A stretch of 64,000 nucleotides of DNA from positions 1,550,001 to 1,614,000 of the forward strand of contig NZ_CP076563.1 of the NCBI RefSeq assembly GCF_044357945.1, written 5' to 3'. Numbering within the stretch: the stretch's first letter is position 1; every line of letters starts with the position of its first letter. This stretch comes from QAND01 sp003150225. GTDB lineage: Bacteria; Bacillota; Clostridia; Christensenellales; QAND01. The translations under genes were made by a program, and so were the position numbers. Shown in pieces: positions 41,872 through 51,308 of the stretch. Under the pieces are notes generated by a model, which worked only from the letters and a program-made list of their open reading frames with translations, was not told where the DNA came from and ran no database searches.

Positions 41872-42144
41872 ATGTATGAGGATCGGGTGCTCGTGTGCCG
41901 CGACTGTGGAGCAGAGTTTGTTTTTACCGCGGGTGAGCAGGAGTTTTTTGCCGAGAAGGGTTTTACCAATGACCCCGTCCGGTGCCGCGACTGCCGTATG
42001 TCCAAAAAGCAGAGCCGCCGCGAGAGAGTCTCCCACCCCGCGATTTGTGCCAGGTGCGGCAAAGAGACCGAGGTGCCTTTTGTGCCCCGGAACGACAAAC
42101 CCGTATATTGCAGCGAGTGCTTCGCTGAGATCAGGGGAGAATGA
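41872..42144 (+). CDS. Zinc-ribbon domain protein
   Basis: A 90-residue protein with two CxxC-x(n)-CxxC modules: CRDCG...CRDC and CARCG...CSEC, with a basic linker (SKKQSRRERV). Such probable zinc-ribbon proteins are widespread in clostridia and may bind nucleic acid; function is not established. ATG 41872 follows GAGGGA. It lies between the candidate raiA RNA and hpf. Confidence 0.85.
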   Translation: MYEDRVLVCRDCGAEFVFTAGEQEFFAEKGFTNDPVRCRDCRMSKKQSRRERVSHPAICARCGKETEVPFVPRNDKPVYCSECFAEIRGE

Positions 42145-42158
42145 GGTAGGCTGTGTCC

Positions 42159-42192
42159 AAAAGGCTTTGCGAGAGCAAAGCCTTTTTCTTTT
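42159..42192 (+). terminator. Terminator after zinc-ribbon gene
   Basis: AAAGGCTTTGC-GAGA-GCAAAGCCTTT stem followed by TTCTTTT. Confidence 0.9.
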
Positions 42193-42268
42193 ATCCATGT
42201 CCTTCTGTGGTAGAAAATGAGGACTTGTGGTACACTAAAGACAGGAAAACTCAGGAAGGAGTGATCGC

Positions 42269-42814
42269 ATGCGGATTGCCATCAATGGAAAGGGCGTGGA
42301 GGTTTCTGAGTATCTCCGGGATGTAGTGGAGAAGCGGGTCGGAAAGCTGGAAAAATACTTTCATGCCGATACCAGAGCAGACGTAATGATATCCATGTTC
42401 CGTGGACGGCAGGTGGTGGAGATTACCGTGGAATGTCCCGGTATGCTCCTTCGCGCGGAGGAGGCATCGGGGGACATGTACGCTTCCATCGACGCGGCCT
42501 GCAAAAAGCTGGAGAAGCAGATCCTCCGGCACAAGACCAAGCTCAGCAAGCGGCTTCGGGACAGCGCCTTTGAAAGCGAGGATCGTATCTACCTGGAAGC
42601 CGAGGAGGATGTGGAGGAGGAAGCGGGCGCGCCCCGGATCGTGCGGACCAAGCGCTTTGCCATCAAACCCATGACCGAGGAAGAAGCGGCGTTGCAGTTG
42701 GAAATGCTGGGGCATTCGTTCTTTGTGTTTGCCAACTGTGAGAGCGGCCAGGTGAATGTGCTCTATCAGCGGCGGGATGGGGATTACGGCCTCATTGAGC
42801 CGGAGTTCGAATAA
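42269..42814 (+). CDS. hpf: Long-form ribosome hibernation promoting factor (HPF/RaiA)
   Basis: A 181-residue long HPF: an N-terminal S30AE/YfiA domain (1-100; MRIAINGKGVEVSEYLRDVV, KLEKYF), then a C-terminal dimerisation domain (about 122-178; IVRTKRFAIKPMTEEEA, GLIEPEFE). It dimerises 70S ribosomes into inactive 100S particles in stationary phase. Good ribosome site (AGGAAGGAG). The upstream structured RNA is expected near raiA-family genes. Confidence 0.95.
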   Translation: MRIAINGKGVEVSEYLRDVVEKRVGKLEKYFHADTRADVMISMFRGRQVVEITVECPGMLLRAEEASGDMYASIDAACKKLEKQILRHKTKLSKRLRDSAFESEDRIYLEAEEDVEEEAGAPRIVRTKRFAIKPMTEEEAALQLEMLGHSFFVFANCESGQVNVLYQRRDGDYGLIEPEFE

Positions 42815-42817
42815 ACC

Positions 42818-42846
42818 GAAAGGCCCTGAAAGGGGCCTTTTTTTGT
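42818..42846 (+). terminator. Terminator after hpf
   Basis: AAGGCCC / GGGCCTT stem with six-base loop and TTTTTT. Confidence 0.9.
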
Positions 42847-42884
42847 TGCCTTTTTGAGAGTATACTGGCCGGGGAGGAAATAAA

Positions 42885-43448
42885 ATGGATTACGAGCAGA
42901 CCATTCGGGCATTTGTTCCTCGGACCGAAGAGCAGGCCCAACAACAGGAGATGATCCTTTGGTATCTTGGCCGGAACCGGGAAGATGTGCTGACCCGGGA
43001 AAATCTGGCGGCCCATCTTACCTCGTCGGCCATGATTTTAAATCCCCGCCGGGATAAGGCGCTCATGGTTTATCACAACATCTATCAGAGCTGGTCCTGG
43101 ACGGGAGGACACTGTGACGGAGATCCTGATCTTATAGGGGTGGCGCTGCGGGAAGCCGGAGAGGAGACGGGGCTTTTTAAGCTGACGCTTTGGCAGCCGC
43201 AGCCGGTGGGCTTGGATGTGATTCCGGTGGCGGCTCATTATAAAAGCGGGCGCTATGTATGCGCCCATCTGCATCTATCGGTGGCTTTTGGAATGATCGG
43301 GGATGATAGACTGCCCCTCCGGATCAAGGCAGATGAAAACAGCGATGTCGCATGGGTCCCGCTTACGGAACTCTGGGAGCGGACTGAGAAAGAGCCAGGG
43401 ATGCAGACGGTGTATCGGAATATCCTGGATCGTATGCTGGAGAGATAA
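42885..43448 (+). CDS. NUDIX hydrolase
   Basis: A 187-residue NUDIX-fold protein. The Nudix box reads GGHCDGD...ALREAGEETGL: the REAGEE core is intact, while the usual first Glu position is Asp. The N-terminal 55 residues form an extra helical segment. Substrate not readable (a nucleoside-diphosphate derivative is typical). Confidence 0.88.
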   Translation: MDYEQTIRAFVPRTEEQAQQQEMILWYLGRNREDVLTRENLAAHLTSSAMILNPRRDKALMVYHNIYQSWSWTGGHCDGDPDLIGVALREAGEETGLFKLTLWQPQPVGLDVIPVAAHYKSGRYVCAHLHLSVAFGMIGDDRLPLRIKADENSDVAWVPLTELWERTEKEPGMQTVYRNILDRMLER

Positions 43449-43479
43449 AAAAAGAGGCCCATATGGGTCTCTTTTTTTA
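43447..43479. terminator. Bidirectional terminator
   Basis: AAAGAGGCCC-ATAT-GGGTCTCTTT with A-run before and T-run after; separates the convergent NUDIX and zinc-ribbon membrane genes. Confidence 0.88.
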
Positions 43480-43485
43480 TACACG

Positions 43486-43989
43486 CTATTTTAGCTTCTG
43501 GCCACAGTTGGAGCAGAAGGCCTTTCCAGGTGCCACGGGCTTGCCGCAGTTGGGGCAGACCGCACCGCTGGAAGCGGGGGATCCCAGGTTTCCGCCAAAC
43601 AGGAACAGGCCATTGAGGATACCGCCGGCCAAATAGGCGATGAGGGAGAGAATGCCGCCGAATCCCAGACCGACCAGAGAAGCGCCTTCGCCAGCAGCGA
43701 TGCCCTTTGCGATGAAGAGCAGAAGGACGCCCGCGATGCAGATTACCAGGTTGACGATCATCTGGGTGCGCTCATCCATGTTCTTTGCCAGAACCAGCTC
43801 CAGAACGATTCCCATAACGGGGGCTAGGATCAGCAGCAGACCACCGATAAAGGACGCCTCAAACAGGATGGTGAAACCGGAGATGCCGAATCCCCACACG
43901 CTGTATACGGCAAACAACAGGGTGCAAAGCAATGCTACGCCATAGACGGCAAGATCAATGGCTTTTCTGTATTGCTTCAGAGAATCCAT
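43486..43989 (-). CDS. Membrane protein with C-terminal zinc ribbon
   Basis: A 167-residue protein with four membrane helices (about 14-32, 38-62, 76-96, 103-128) and a C-terminal zinc ribbon CPNCGKPVAPGKAFCSNCG. Function unknown. Good GGAGG upstream. The following 290-base gap (43990-44275) holds a possible promoter for the WG lipoprotein (TGGAAT-17-TATACT, 44171-44199). Confidence 0.85.
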   Translation of the reverse strand: MDSLKQYRKAIDLAVYGVALLCTLLFAVYSVWGFGISGFTILFEASFIGGLLLILAPVMGIVLELVLAKNMDERTQMIVNLVICIAGVLLLFIAKGIAAGEGASLVGLGFGGILSLIAYLAGGILNGLFLFGGNLGSPASSGAVCPNCGKPVAPGKAFCSNCGQKLK

Positions 43990-44275
43990 AAAAACTCCTC
44001 CTTTAAGAATGAAAAAATGATTTCAGCTAAAGTATAGCTTGGTTTGATGCCCCTGTACAGAGGCTTTCTCATGAAATTTCCATTTTAATTTCACGTACAC
44101 AGCGGGACAAGTTTTGGAAAAAACAAAAAATATGAGAAGCTTAAAATTGTCTTAATTCATGGAAGGGGGCTGGAATTTCGAATAGGGGATTGCTATACTA
44201 AATATGTCGATATGACAAAAAGATGGATCTTTCGACAAATAAATGAAATGATTGTTGGCTGGAGGCCGTGCATAG

Positions 44276-45127
44276 ATGAAAAAATGGAACAAAGCGGTTG
44301 CGGTAATTGGGGCAATCTCCCTGTTTGCGGCGGGTTGTGGCAGTGCAAAGGCGAGTCCATGGGCGCTGGAGCCCTCGGTGGAGTGCGATGAGATTCGTCC
44401 ACTGGTGGGAAACGCCGACGTTTGTATCCTGGTGCAGGACGGCCAACTGGGTTTGATTGATTACGAGGGGAATGTGAGGCTGGAACCCAAGTATTCCAGC
44501 ATCTATCAGTGCTTTTGTGGGGACAACGGCAACAACATCGCGGTGGATGGCTATGTGCTGAATGAAAATTATGAGATCGCGGGAGAGCATCCCGGCCATG
44601 GTCTTGGCAACGACTACGCAGCCTGGAATGCCACCGAGAACAAGGCTGTCAGCATCTCCTATGATGACATCTATCCCTTTGAGGGCTATGGGGAAGGGCG
44701 GCTTTATGTGGTGCCGGAGGTCACGGTATCGGAATCCCCCTATGGCGGCCAGGTTGCGCAGAATACCGGGAAATATGGGTATATTGACGGCGCGGGAAAC
44801 CTGGTGATCCCTTGCCAGTTTGAGGACGCCTTTGAGTTTTGCGGCGGCCTTGCGCGGGTGTACCAGGAGGGGAAATATGGGTACGTGCTGGAGGACGGCA
44901 CCATCAGTATTCCCATAGAATATGATGACGCCTATGACTTTGGCGAGGGTGTGGCGGCCGTCTGTGAGAATGGCGCATGGAAGTACATCGATACCAGTGG
45001 TACCGTGGTCATCGACCTTGGACTGGAGGCGGCCCTGCCGGCTAGCAACGGAAAGGCTTGGGTGAAGCTGGATGGCAAATGGGGCATTTTGGACATCGAG
45101 GCTGCGCGAAGCAGCAACCAGCAATAG
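44276..45127 (+). CDS. WG-repeat lipoprotein
   Basis: A 283-residue predicted lipoprotein with lipobox LFAAGC (Cys 21). The body consists of WG (beta-propeller-like KWG) repeats: GLIDYEGNVRLEPKYSSI, KYGYIDGAGNLVIPCQFEDA, KYGYVLEDGTISIPIEYDDA, AWKYIDTSGTVVID and KWGILD. WG repeats are widespread in Firmicutes surface or cytoplasmic proteins of unknown binding role. Single-gene unit in front of secA. Confidence 0.88.
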   Translation: MKKWNKAVAVIGAISLFAAGCGSAKASPWALEPSVECDEIRPLVGNADVCILVQDGQLGLIDYEGNVRLEPKYSSIYQCFCGDNGNNIAVDGYVLNENYEIAGEHPGHGLGNDYAAWNATENKAVSISYDDIYPFEGYGEGRLYVVPEVTVSESPYGGQVAQNTGKYGYIDGAGNLVIPCQFEDAFEFCGGLARVYQEGKYGYVLEDGTISIPIEYDDAYDFGEGVAAVCENGAWKYIDTSGTVVIDLGLEAALPASNGKAWVKLDGKWGILDIEAARSSNQQ

Positions 45128-45250
45128 AGGATGGAAAACGGGGAGAAGGGCGCTTGCTCTTCTCCTTTTCATTACCTATATGATTTTGTAGCGCTCCTTT
45201 GGACGGGAACGGAACACGATTTGCCAGCCCCTTTTGCCGGATTCCTTTCG

Positions 45251-45279
45251 TTGAACGGGTGGGGGTTTTCTGATACAAT
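45251..45279 (+). promoter_or_regulatory. Promoter for secA-prfB
   Basis: TTGAAC (45251-45256), 17-base spacer, TACAAT (45274-45279), about 40 bases before the secA start. Confidence 0.75.
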
Positions 45280-45318
45280 AAATAAACTGGCAAGAATCTA
45301 CCCTGGAGGTACAATGCT

Positions 45319-48000
45319 TTGGCGTTTTTGCAAAAATTGTTGGGCGGAGATCCTTTAAAGCCCATTTACAAGATCGTAGATCAGGTGGAAGCCCTGGAAC
45401 CCAGTGTACAAAAGCTGTCGGACGAGGCGCTCCGCAACAAGACGGAGGAGTTTCGGGCACGGTATCAAAAGGGGGAAACCCTGGATGACCTATTGCCCGA
45501 GGCCTTTGCCGTGGTTCGGGAGGCCAGCGTCCGTACCACCGGTCTGCGCCATTATCGAGTGCAGCTCATCGGCGGCGTAGTGCTCCATCAAGGGCGGATT
45601 GCGGAGATGCGCACGGGTGAGGGTAAGACCCTGGTGGCGACGTTGCCTGCCTACCTCAACGCCCTATCGGGAAAGAGCGTCCATGTGGTGACGGTCAATG
45701 ACTACCTGGCCAAGCGGGACTCCGAGTGGATGGGGAAAATCTACCGCTTCCTGGGCTTGTCGGTGGGCCTGGTGGTTCATGGCATCGATCCGGATCAGAA
45801 GCGGAAGAATTACGGCTGTGACATCGTCTATGGAACCAACAACGAGTTTGGATTCGACTACCTTCGGGATAACATGGTGATCTATCAAGAGCAGATGGTT
45901 CAGCGGGATCTGAGTTTTGTCATCGTGGACGAGGTGGATAGCATCCTCATCGACGAGGCTCGGACGCCCCTCATCATTTCCGGGCAGGCGGATAAGTCCA
46001 CCGAGATGTATGTACGGGTGGACCGCTTTGTGAAGAAGCTCCGCAATGAGGAGGATTTTACCATCGATGAGAAGATGCGGGCCTGCACCCTTACGGAGGA
46101 GGGCGTTGCCAAGGCGGAGCGGGCCTTTTCGGTGGAGAACCTGTCCGATCCCGATAACACGGAATTGAACCACCACATCAACCAGGCGTTAAAGGCCAAC
46201 GAACTGTTCCACCGGGATAAGGATTATGTGGTACAGGACGGCCAGGTGATCATCGTGGATGAGTTTACCGGGCGTTTGATGATCGGACGGCGGTACAGCG
46301 AAGGGCTTCATCAGGCCATTGAGGCCAAGGAGGGCGTTAAGGTAGAGCGGGAGAGCAAAACCCTTGCCACCATCACCTTTCAGAACTATTTCCGGATGTA
46401 TGACAAGATCTCCGGCATGACGGGCACCGCCAAGACGGAGGAGGAAGAGTTTCAGGGTATCTATGGGCTGGATGTGGTGACCATTCCCACCCATATGCCC
46501 ATGATCCGCAAGGATGAAAACGATGTGGTGTATGCCACCGAGGCTGGAAAGTACCGGGCGGTCATCGATGAGATTGTGGAATACCATGCCATGGGCCGTC
46601 CCATTCTGGTGGGCACGGTATCGGTGGATAAAAGCGAAATGCTCTCCTCTATGTTGAAGAGGCGGGGGGTAAAGCATCAGGTGCTGAACGCCAAGAACCA
46701 TCAGAAGGAGGCGGAGATCATCGCCCAGGCCGGCAAGCTGGGAGCGGTAACCATCGCCACCAACATGGCGGGCCGGGGCACAGACATCCTGCTGGGCGGC
46801 AACCCTGAGTACCTTACCCGACAGGAAATGCGCCGGGCAGGGTATGAGGATGAGATGATTGAAAACGCCATCTCCCACGCAGAAACCCAGGATGAAGAGA
46901 TTCTAAAGGCCCGGGCGGAATATGCCCGGTTGGAGGCCGGCCATAAAAAGGTTTGCGACCAGGAGCATCAGCAGGTGGTAGCTGTGGGCGGACTCCATAT
47001 CATCGGTACCGAGCGCCACGAGAGCCGGCGCATCGATAACCAGCTGCGGGGCCGGGCCGGCCGCCAAGGGGATCCGGGTTCTTCTCGGTTCTATGTGGCC
47101 TTGGAGGACGATATTATGCGGCTGTTTGGCGGCGAGCGCATACAAGGGCTGATGCAGCGTTTGTCCCCTGAGGACGATGTCCCCATGGACGTGAAGATGC
47201 TGAGCAAGCAGATCGAGAGCGCGCAGAAGCGCATCGAGAGCCGGAACTTTGAAATTCGGAAACGAGTGCTCCAGTACGACGATGTGATGAACCAGCAGCG
47301 GGAGTTGATCTATGCTCAGCGGCGGGAAGTCCTTACGGGACAGAATGTCCGGGATAATGTAGGCGATATGCTGTCGGCCACGGTAGAACGGGTGGTGGAG
47401 GCCCATTGCCCCGCCGAGGCGGATCGGGAGACCTGGGATATCCCCGGCGCCCTGGAGTATCTAAAACCCATCTTCCTGCCCCGGGAAATGACCCCTCAGG
47501 ATTTAGGGCTGGATTTGGATGCCGCTTCTCCCCAAGAGGTTGAGGAGGCCATTTTGCGCCTGGGCCGCAAGCTCTATGAGGAGAAGGAGCGGGAGATCAC
47601 GGAAGCCGGCGGGGATATGCGGGAAGCGGAGCGGGTAATTCTGCTCCACAGCGTGGATCGCCACTGGATGGATCATATCGATGGAATGGATCAACTCCGC
47701 CAGGGGGTGAGTCTCCGGGCGATCGGCCATCGGGATCCCGTGATGGAATATAAATTTGAGGGCTTCGAGATGTTTGAGGAGATGATCCGGAACATCCAGG
47801 AGGAAACCCTCATGGGATTGTACCATGTATCCGTCCGGCAGCCTGCTCAACGAGTGCAGGTGGCCCGGGAAACCGGTACCGCCGGAGGCGGGGATCAGCC
47901 GTCCCCTCGGAAAGCCGAGAAAAAGGTTGGGAGAAATCAGCCCTGTCCTTGTGGCAGCGGCAAAAAATATAAGAATTGCTGCGGCAAGCGGGAGGGGTAA
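45319..48000 (+). CDS. secA: Preprotein translocase ATPase SecA
   Basis: An 893-residue SecA, driving proteins through SecYEG. Walker A MRTGEGKT near 97, DEVDSILIDEARTPLIISG, TNMAGRGTDI, GRAGRQGD and the C-terminal zinc motif CPCGSGKKYKNCCG are all present. TTG start at 45319, nine bases after GGAGGT; an ATG at 45313 is out of frame and would give only a short peptide. prfB begins one base after the stop, the standard secA-prfB pair. Confidence 0.96.
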   Translation: MAFLQKLLGGDPLKPIYKIVDQVEALEPSVQKLSDEALRNKTEEFRARYQKGETLDDLLPEAFAVVREASVRTTGLRHYRVQLIGGVVLHQGRIAEMRTGEGKTLVATLPAYLNALSGKSVHVVTVNDYLAKRDSEWMGKIYRFLGLSVGLVVHGIDPDQKRKNYGCDIVYGTNNEFGFDYLRDNMVIYQEQMVQRDLSFVIVDEVDSILIDEARTPLIISGQADKSTEMYVRVDRFVKKLRNEEDFTIDEKMRACTLTEEGVAKAERAFSVENLSDPDNTELNHHINQALKANELFHRDKDYVVQDGQVIIVDEFTGRLMIGRRYSEGLHQAIEAKEGVKVERESKTLATITFQNYFRMYDKISGMTGTAKTEEEEFQGIYGLDVVTIPTHMPMIRKDENDVVYATEAGKYRAVIDEIVEYHAMGRPILVGTVSVDKSEMLSSMLKRRGVKHQVLNAKNHQKEAEIIAQAGKLGAVTIATNMAGRGTDILLGGNPEYLTRQEMRRAGYEDEMIENAISHAETQDEEILKARAEYARLEAGHKKVCDQEHQQVVAVGGLHIIGTERHESRRIDNQLRGRAGRQGDPGSSRFYVALEDDIMRLFGGERIQGLMQRLSPEDDVPMDVKMLSKQIESAQKRIESRNFEIRKRVLQYDDVMNQQRELIYAQRREVLTGQNVRDNVGDMLSATVERVVEAHCPAEADRETWDIPGALEYLKPIFLPREMTPQDLGLDLDAASPQEVEEAILRLGRKLYEEKEREITEAGGDMREAERVILLHSVDRHWMDHIDGMDQLRQGVSLRAIGHRDPVMEYKFEGFEMFEEMIRNIQEETLMGLYHVSVRQPAQRVQVARETGTAGGGDQPSPRKAEKKVGRNQPCPCGSGKKYKNCCGKREG

Positions 48001-48001
48001 C

Positions 48002-49100
48002 ATGGAAGGATTGGATTTTGCCAAACAGCGTCTGAATGAGATGCTGGACGTTTTGAATAAGGCAGGTGAGTCCCTTTGACGTCGCCAATCTGAAGGCGGA
48101 GCTGGAGGAGCTGAACCGGGGCATGGAGGCTCCCGGTTTCTGGGACAACATCGAGGAGGCCCAGAAGGTTAATAAGCGAGCCAAGAATTTGGAGAACCGT
48201 ATCCAGCGGTTTGAAAATCTCTATCGTGCGGTGGATGAGAACCTCCAGCTTTGGGAGATGGCCGACGATGAGGGGGATGAGGATACCAAGGCCGAGGTGG
48301 GCGCCGAGGTGGGGGAACTGGCCCGCCGGGTGGAGGAGCTGCGGCTGTCTACCATGCTCAAAGGGGAGTATGACGCCAACAACGCATATCTTTCCCTCCA
48401 CGCTGGCGCCGGCGGAACCGAGGCTCAGGACTGGGCCTCCATGTTATACCGCATGTATACCCGCTACTGTGAAAAGCACGGCTATACCGTAAAGCTTTTA
48501 GATTTATTGGAAGGGGAGGAAGCGGGCATCAAGAGCGTTTCCTTCATGGTGGAAGGGGACAACGCCTATGGCTATCTCAAGGCGGAAAAGGGGGTTCACC
48601 GGCTGGTGCGCATCTCTCCCTTCGACTCCTCCGGGCGGCGTCATACCTCCTTTGCCAGCTTGGATGTGATGCCGGAAATCGAAAACGACGATGAGGTGGA
48701 GATTGATCCCGATGACGTGCGGGTGGACACCTACCGCAGTTCTGGCGCTGGCGGACAGCACGTCAATAAGACCAGCAGCGCCATCCGGTTGACCCATATC
48801 CCCACTGGCATTGTGGTACAGTGCCAAAATGAGCGGAGCCAGATCCAAAACCGGGAAACCGCCTGGCGGATGCTTCGCAGCAAGCTGGTGGAGCTCAAGG
48901 AGCGGGAGATGGCGGAAAAGCATGCAGAGCTCAAGGGTGAGATGAAGAAAATTGAGTGGGGCAGCCAGATCCGCAGCTATGTTTTTCATCCCTATACCAT
49001 GGTGAAGGATCACCGAACTGGGGCGGAAAGCGGCAACATTACCGCTGTGATGGATGGCGATCTGGACCTATTCATCACGGAGTATTTGATGAAATCCTAA
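48002..49100 (+). CDS. prfB: Peptide chain release factor 2 with programmed +1 frameshift
   Basis: RF2, recognising UGA/UAA, 365 residues after frameshift: frame one runs 48002-48076 (25 codons), base 48077 is skipped, and frame two runs 48078-49100. The shift site is CTT-TGA-C with a Shine-Dalgarno-like AGGTGAG just upstream, the autoregulatory arrangement typical of prfB. The peptidyl-hydrolase motif is GAGGQHVNK, and SPFDSSGRRHTSFASL lies upstream of it. Starts one base after the secA stop. Confidence 0.96.
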
Positions 49101-49155
49101 CCTACATATTCCCGTTTCACCCCGCATATACTTTCACAAAAAGGGGGTATTTGCG

Positions 49156-49464
49156 ATGATGCGGGAATCGGATGACAAGAGAGCCATGGGCCGGGCGAGA
49201 ACCCATTCCGTTTCCATGGACGCCCGGGAACGGGTGGTGGTAACGGGAGCTCAGGAGCTTTTGAGCTTTAACGACATGGAGGTTTGTGTGGATACGCCCC
49301 TGGGCGTGTTGGCCATCGAAGGGGAAGAGCTCCATATCGAACGGCTGAATCTGGACGAGGGCCAGGTGATCATCCGTGGATATGTGTACGCCGCAAACTA
49401 CGATGACGATATGGACCGTGACCGCGAGAACGGCGGGCTCATCGGGAGGTTGTTCCGGAAGTGA
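49156..49464 (+). CDS. yabP: Sporulation protein YabP
   Basis: A 102-residue YabP-family protein, beta-rich, with the family core ERVVVTGAQELLSFNDMEVCV...TPLGVLAIEGEELHIERLNLDEGQV. YabP is required for spore coat/cortex assembly in Bacillus. The stop overlaps the GTG of yabQ. Confidence 0.92.
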   Translation: MMRESDDKRAMGRARTHSVSMDARERVVVTGAQELLSFNDMEVCVDTPLGVLAIEGEELHIERLNLDEGQVIIRGYVYAANYDDDMDRDRENGGLIGRLFRK

Positions 49465-49820
49465 TCGGGGTAACCGCCACCCAGCCCTTGGGGTTTGTTG
49501 TTTGCTGTGTGCTGGGCCTTGTGATGGGAATTCTATACGCGGCGCTGACGCCCGTCCGACGCCGCCGGAAAACCCGGATCGGGGTGTTTCTTATGGACAT
49601 CCTTTTCTGGATTCTGGCGGCTGGCGCTTTTACGGCCGGACTGTACTTTGCCACCAAGGGCGTTCTGAGGACCTTTTGTATTCTGGCATTTGTTTTGGGA
49701 TTTGCCGTTGCACTGACCGGCCCAGGATATTATATTATTAAAATGGAAAGCCGTTTTTTAAAATGGCTGGATAAAAAGAAGCTGGAGGCCAAGGCCAACC
49801 GCATGGAAGAGGATGAATGA
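49461..49820 (+). CDS. yabQ: Spore cortex biosynthesis protein YabQ
   Basis: A 119-residue membrane protein with four hydrophobic segments and a basic, Lys-rich C-terminus; the RRRRKTRIGVFLMDILFW turn is typical of YabQ. GTG start overlapping yabP by four bases. Needed for cortex formation in Bacillus. Confidence 0.9.
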   Translation: MIGVTATQPLGFVVCCVLGLVMGILYAALTPVRRRRKTRIGVFLMDILFWILAAGAFTAGLYFATKGVLRTFCILAFVLGFAVALTGPGYYIIKMESRFLKWLDKKKLEAKANRMEEDE

Positions 49821-49862
49821 GACGATGCTCTGGAAAATTCCGCGGTTGGAAGGGGGACAAGC

Positions 49863-50147
49863 ATGAAAAAGAAGTGGAAGCTCAATAAGCGGTTTTTTAT
49901 GCTGGTGTTTGCGGTATTGTTTCTCTATGTTGGTGTTTGCGCATTGAACCAATGGAGGGAATACCGGGAGATCAAAGCGAAGACCAAGGAGCAGAACCAG
50001 GAAATCGAGGAGGCTAACCGCAGGATCCAGAAACTGCAGGATACCATCGATTATGCCGACACCCAGGAGTTTATCGAATCCGTTGCCCGGGAAAAACTGG
50101 GTTGGGTGAAAAAGGGCGAGACGCGGTATATTTTGGACGAGCAATGA
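49863..50147 (+). CDS. divIC: Septum formation initiator DivIC/FtsB-like
   Basis: A 94-residue bitopic protein: basic N-terminus, one membrane helix (about 10-28), then a coiled coil (about 34-65; REIKAKTKEQNQEIEEANRR) and the closing EFIESVAREKLGWVKKGE, typical of DivIC. Part of the division complex. The yabP-yabQ-divIC order is conserved in endospore formers. Confidence 0.93.
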   Translation: MKKKWKLNKRFFMLVFAVLFLYVGVCALNQWREYREIKAKTKEQNQEIEEANRRIQKLQDTIDYADTQEFIESVAREKLGWVKKGETRYILDEQ

Positions 50148-50163
50148 TGGAAGGAAGCCTGTG

Positions 50164-51066
50164 ATGTACGCTGCCATTGATATCGGCACCAACAGTGTGC
50201 GATTGTTGCTGTATGATGAAAAAACCGGGGAAAAACGAAAGTTTTTGAGTACCACCCGCATTGGGGAAGGACTGGTATCCTCAGGGGTTTTATCGGTTCC
50301 TGGGATGGAACGGACCCATCGGGCTATTATGGATTATTACAGCTATGCCCTAGAACAGGGAGCGCAGCTGCCCATTTACTGCTATGCAACCAGCGCCGTA
50401 CGGCAGGCCGCCAATGGACCGGAATTTATGAATATGCTGCGGGGTAAGCAGGGGCTGATTGCCGAAATTATTTCGGGGGAAGCAGAGGCGGAGTACGGTT
50501 TCCTGGGGGCGATTGGCCATGGAAGCGGTGTGGTAATGGATATCGGCGGCGGCTCTACCGAATTTATTGCCGGACAGGACGGAAAAATTTTACGAAGTGG
50601 ATCGGCGCTGTTGGGCTGTGTTTCCTCTCTGGAGCGTTGTGTGCAGGAGGATCCTCCTACGGGGGGCGAAATCGATACCCTGCGGGCATATATCCGGGAA
50701 CGGGCGGTTCCCTTATGCCGCCAAGTTCTGGAGGATCGGAGTCCTTCGGCCATTACGGGTATAGGCGGCACGGCTACCCAGCTTGCCATGATTCTCACAG
50801 GGGCGGAGTTCTATACTCCGGAGCTGATCAATGGGATGAGGATTTCCAGGGATCAGTTGGAGGAGTTGATGCAGCGGTTGATATCCATGGATCTAAAGAC
50901 CAGGAAGGCGCTCCCAGGGATGGATCCCAACCGGGCCGATGTGATCGTCAGCGGCGGATTGATTACCCTGGAGATGCTGTTGGCCGCAGGCTGCAAAACC
51001 CTGGTAGTCTGTGATGATGATGGATTGGACGGCTATCTTTTGTGTCGGGTGGCGGAAAGCGGCTGA
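50164..51066 (+). CDS. Ppx/GppA-family phosphatase
   Basis: A 300-residue protein of the exopolyphosphatase/guanosine pentaphosphatase family. It keeps the N-terminal phosphate motif IDIGTNSVRLLLYD, EAEAEYGFLGAI and DIGGGSTEFI, and lacks the C-terminal HD extension of long Ppx. It may degrade polyphosphate or (p)ppGpp. ATG 50164 follows GGAAGG. In other clostridia a ppx/gppA gene also follows divIC. Confidence 0.92.
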   Translation: MYAAIDIGTNSVRLLLYDEKTGEKRKFLSTTRIGEGLVSSGVLSVPGMERTHRAIMDYYSYALEQGAQLPIYCYATSAVRQAANGPEFMNMLRGKQGLIAEIISGEAEAEYGFLGAIGHGSGVVMDIGGGSTEFIAGQDGKILRSGSALLGCVSSLERCVQEDPPTGGEIDTLRAYIRERAVPLCRQVLEDRSPSAITGIGGTATQLAMILTGAEFYTPELINGMRISRDQLEELMQRLISMDLKTRKALPGMDPNRADVIVSGGLITLEMLLAAGCKTLVVCDDDGLDGYLLCRVAESG

Positions 51067-51119
51067 ATAGGATGGAAGAGGGACGCTGCTTCGTCCCATT
51101 TTTCACGGGCAAAAAGTGG

Positions 51120-51148
51120 TTGACATCACAACGCTTAAGCGGTATAAT
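51120..51148 (+). promoter_or_regulatory. Consensus promoter for tRNA-fMet
   Basis: TTGACA (51120-51125), 17-base spacer, TATAAT (51143-51148): a perfect sigma-A consensus. Confidence 0.95.
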
Positions 51149-51159
51149 AAATTTTGCGT

Positions 51160-51237
<78 letters not shown>

Positions 51238-51238
51238 A

Positions 51239-51279
51239 CAAAGAGGACATAACGGATTATCGTTATGTCCTCTTTTTTA
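51239..51279 (+). terminator. Terminator after tRNA-fMet
   Basis: Perfect 15-bp stem AAAGAGGACATAACG / CGTTATGTCCTCTTT with T-run. Confidence 0.93.
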
Positions 51280-51308
51280 TGCCAAGATTTATCTCGCTTC
51301 CGAAAGTC

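Noticed and set aside
48002..48079. In-frame TGA after 25 codons of prfB, which could suggest a broken gene
   Set aside because: The CTT-TGA-C context with AGGTGAG just upstream is the known RF2 programmed frameshift; the gene is intact.
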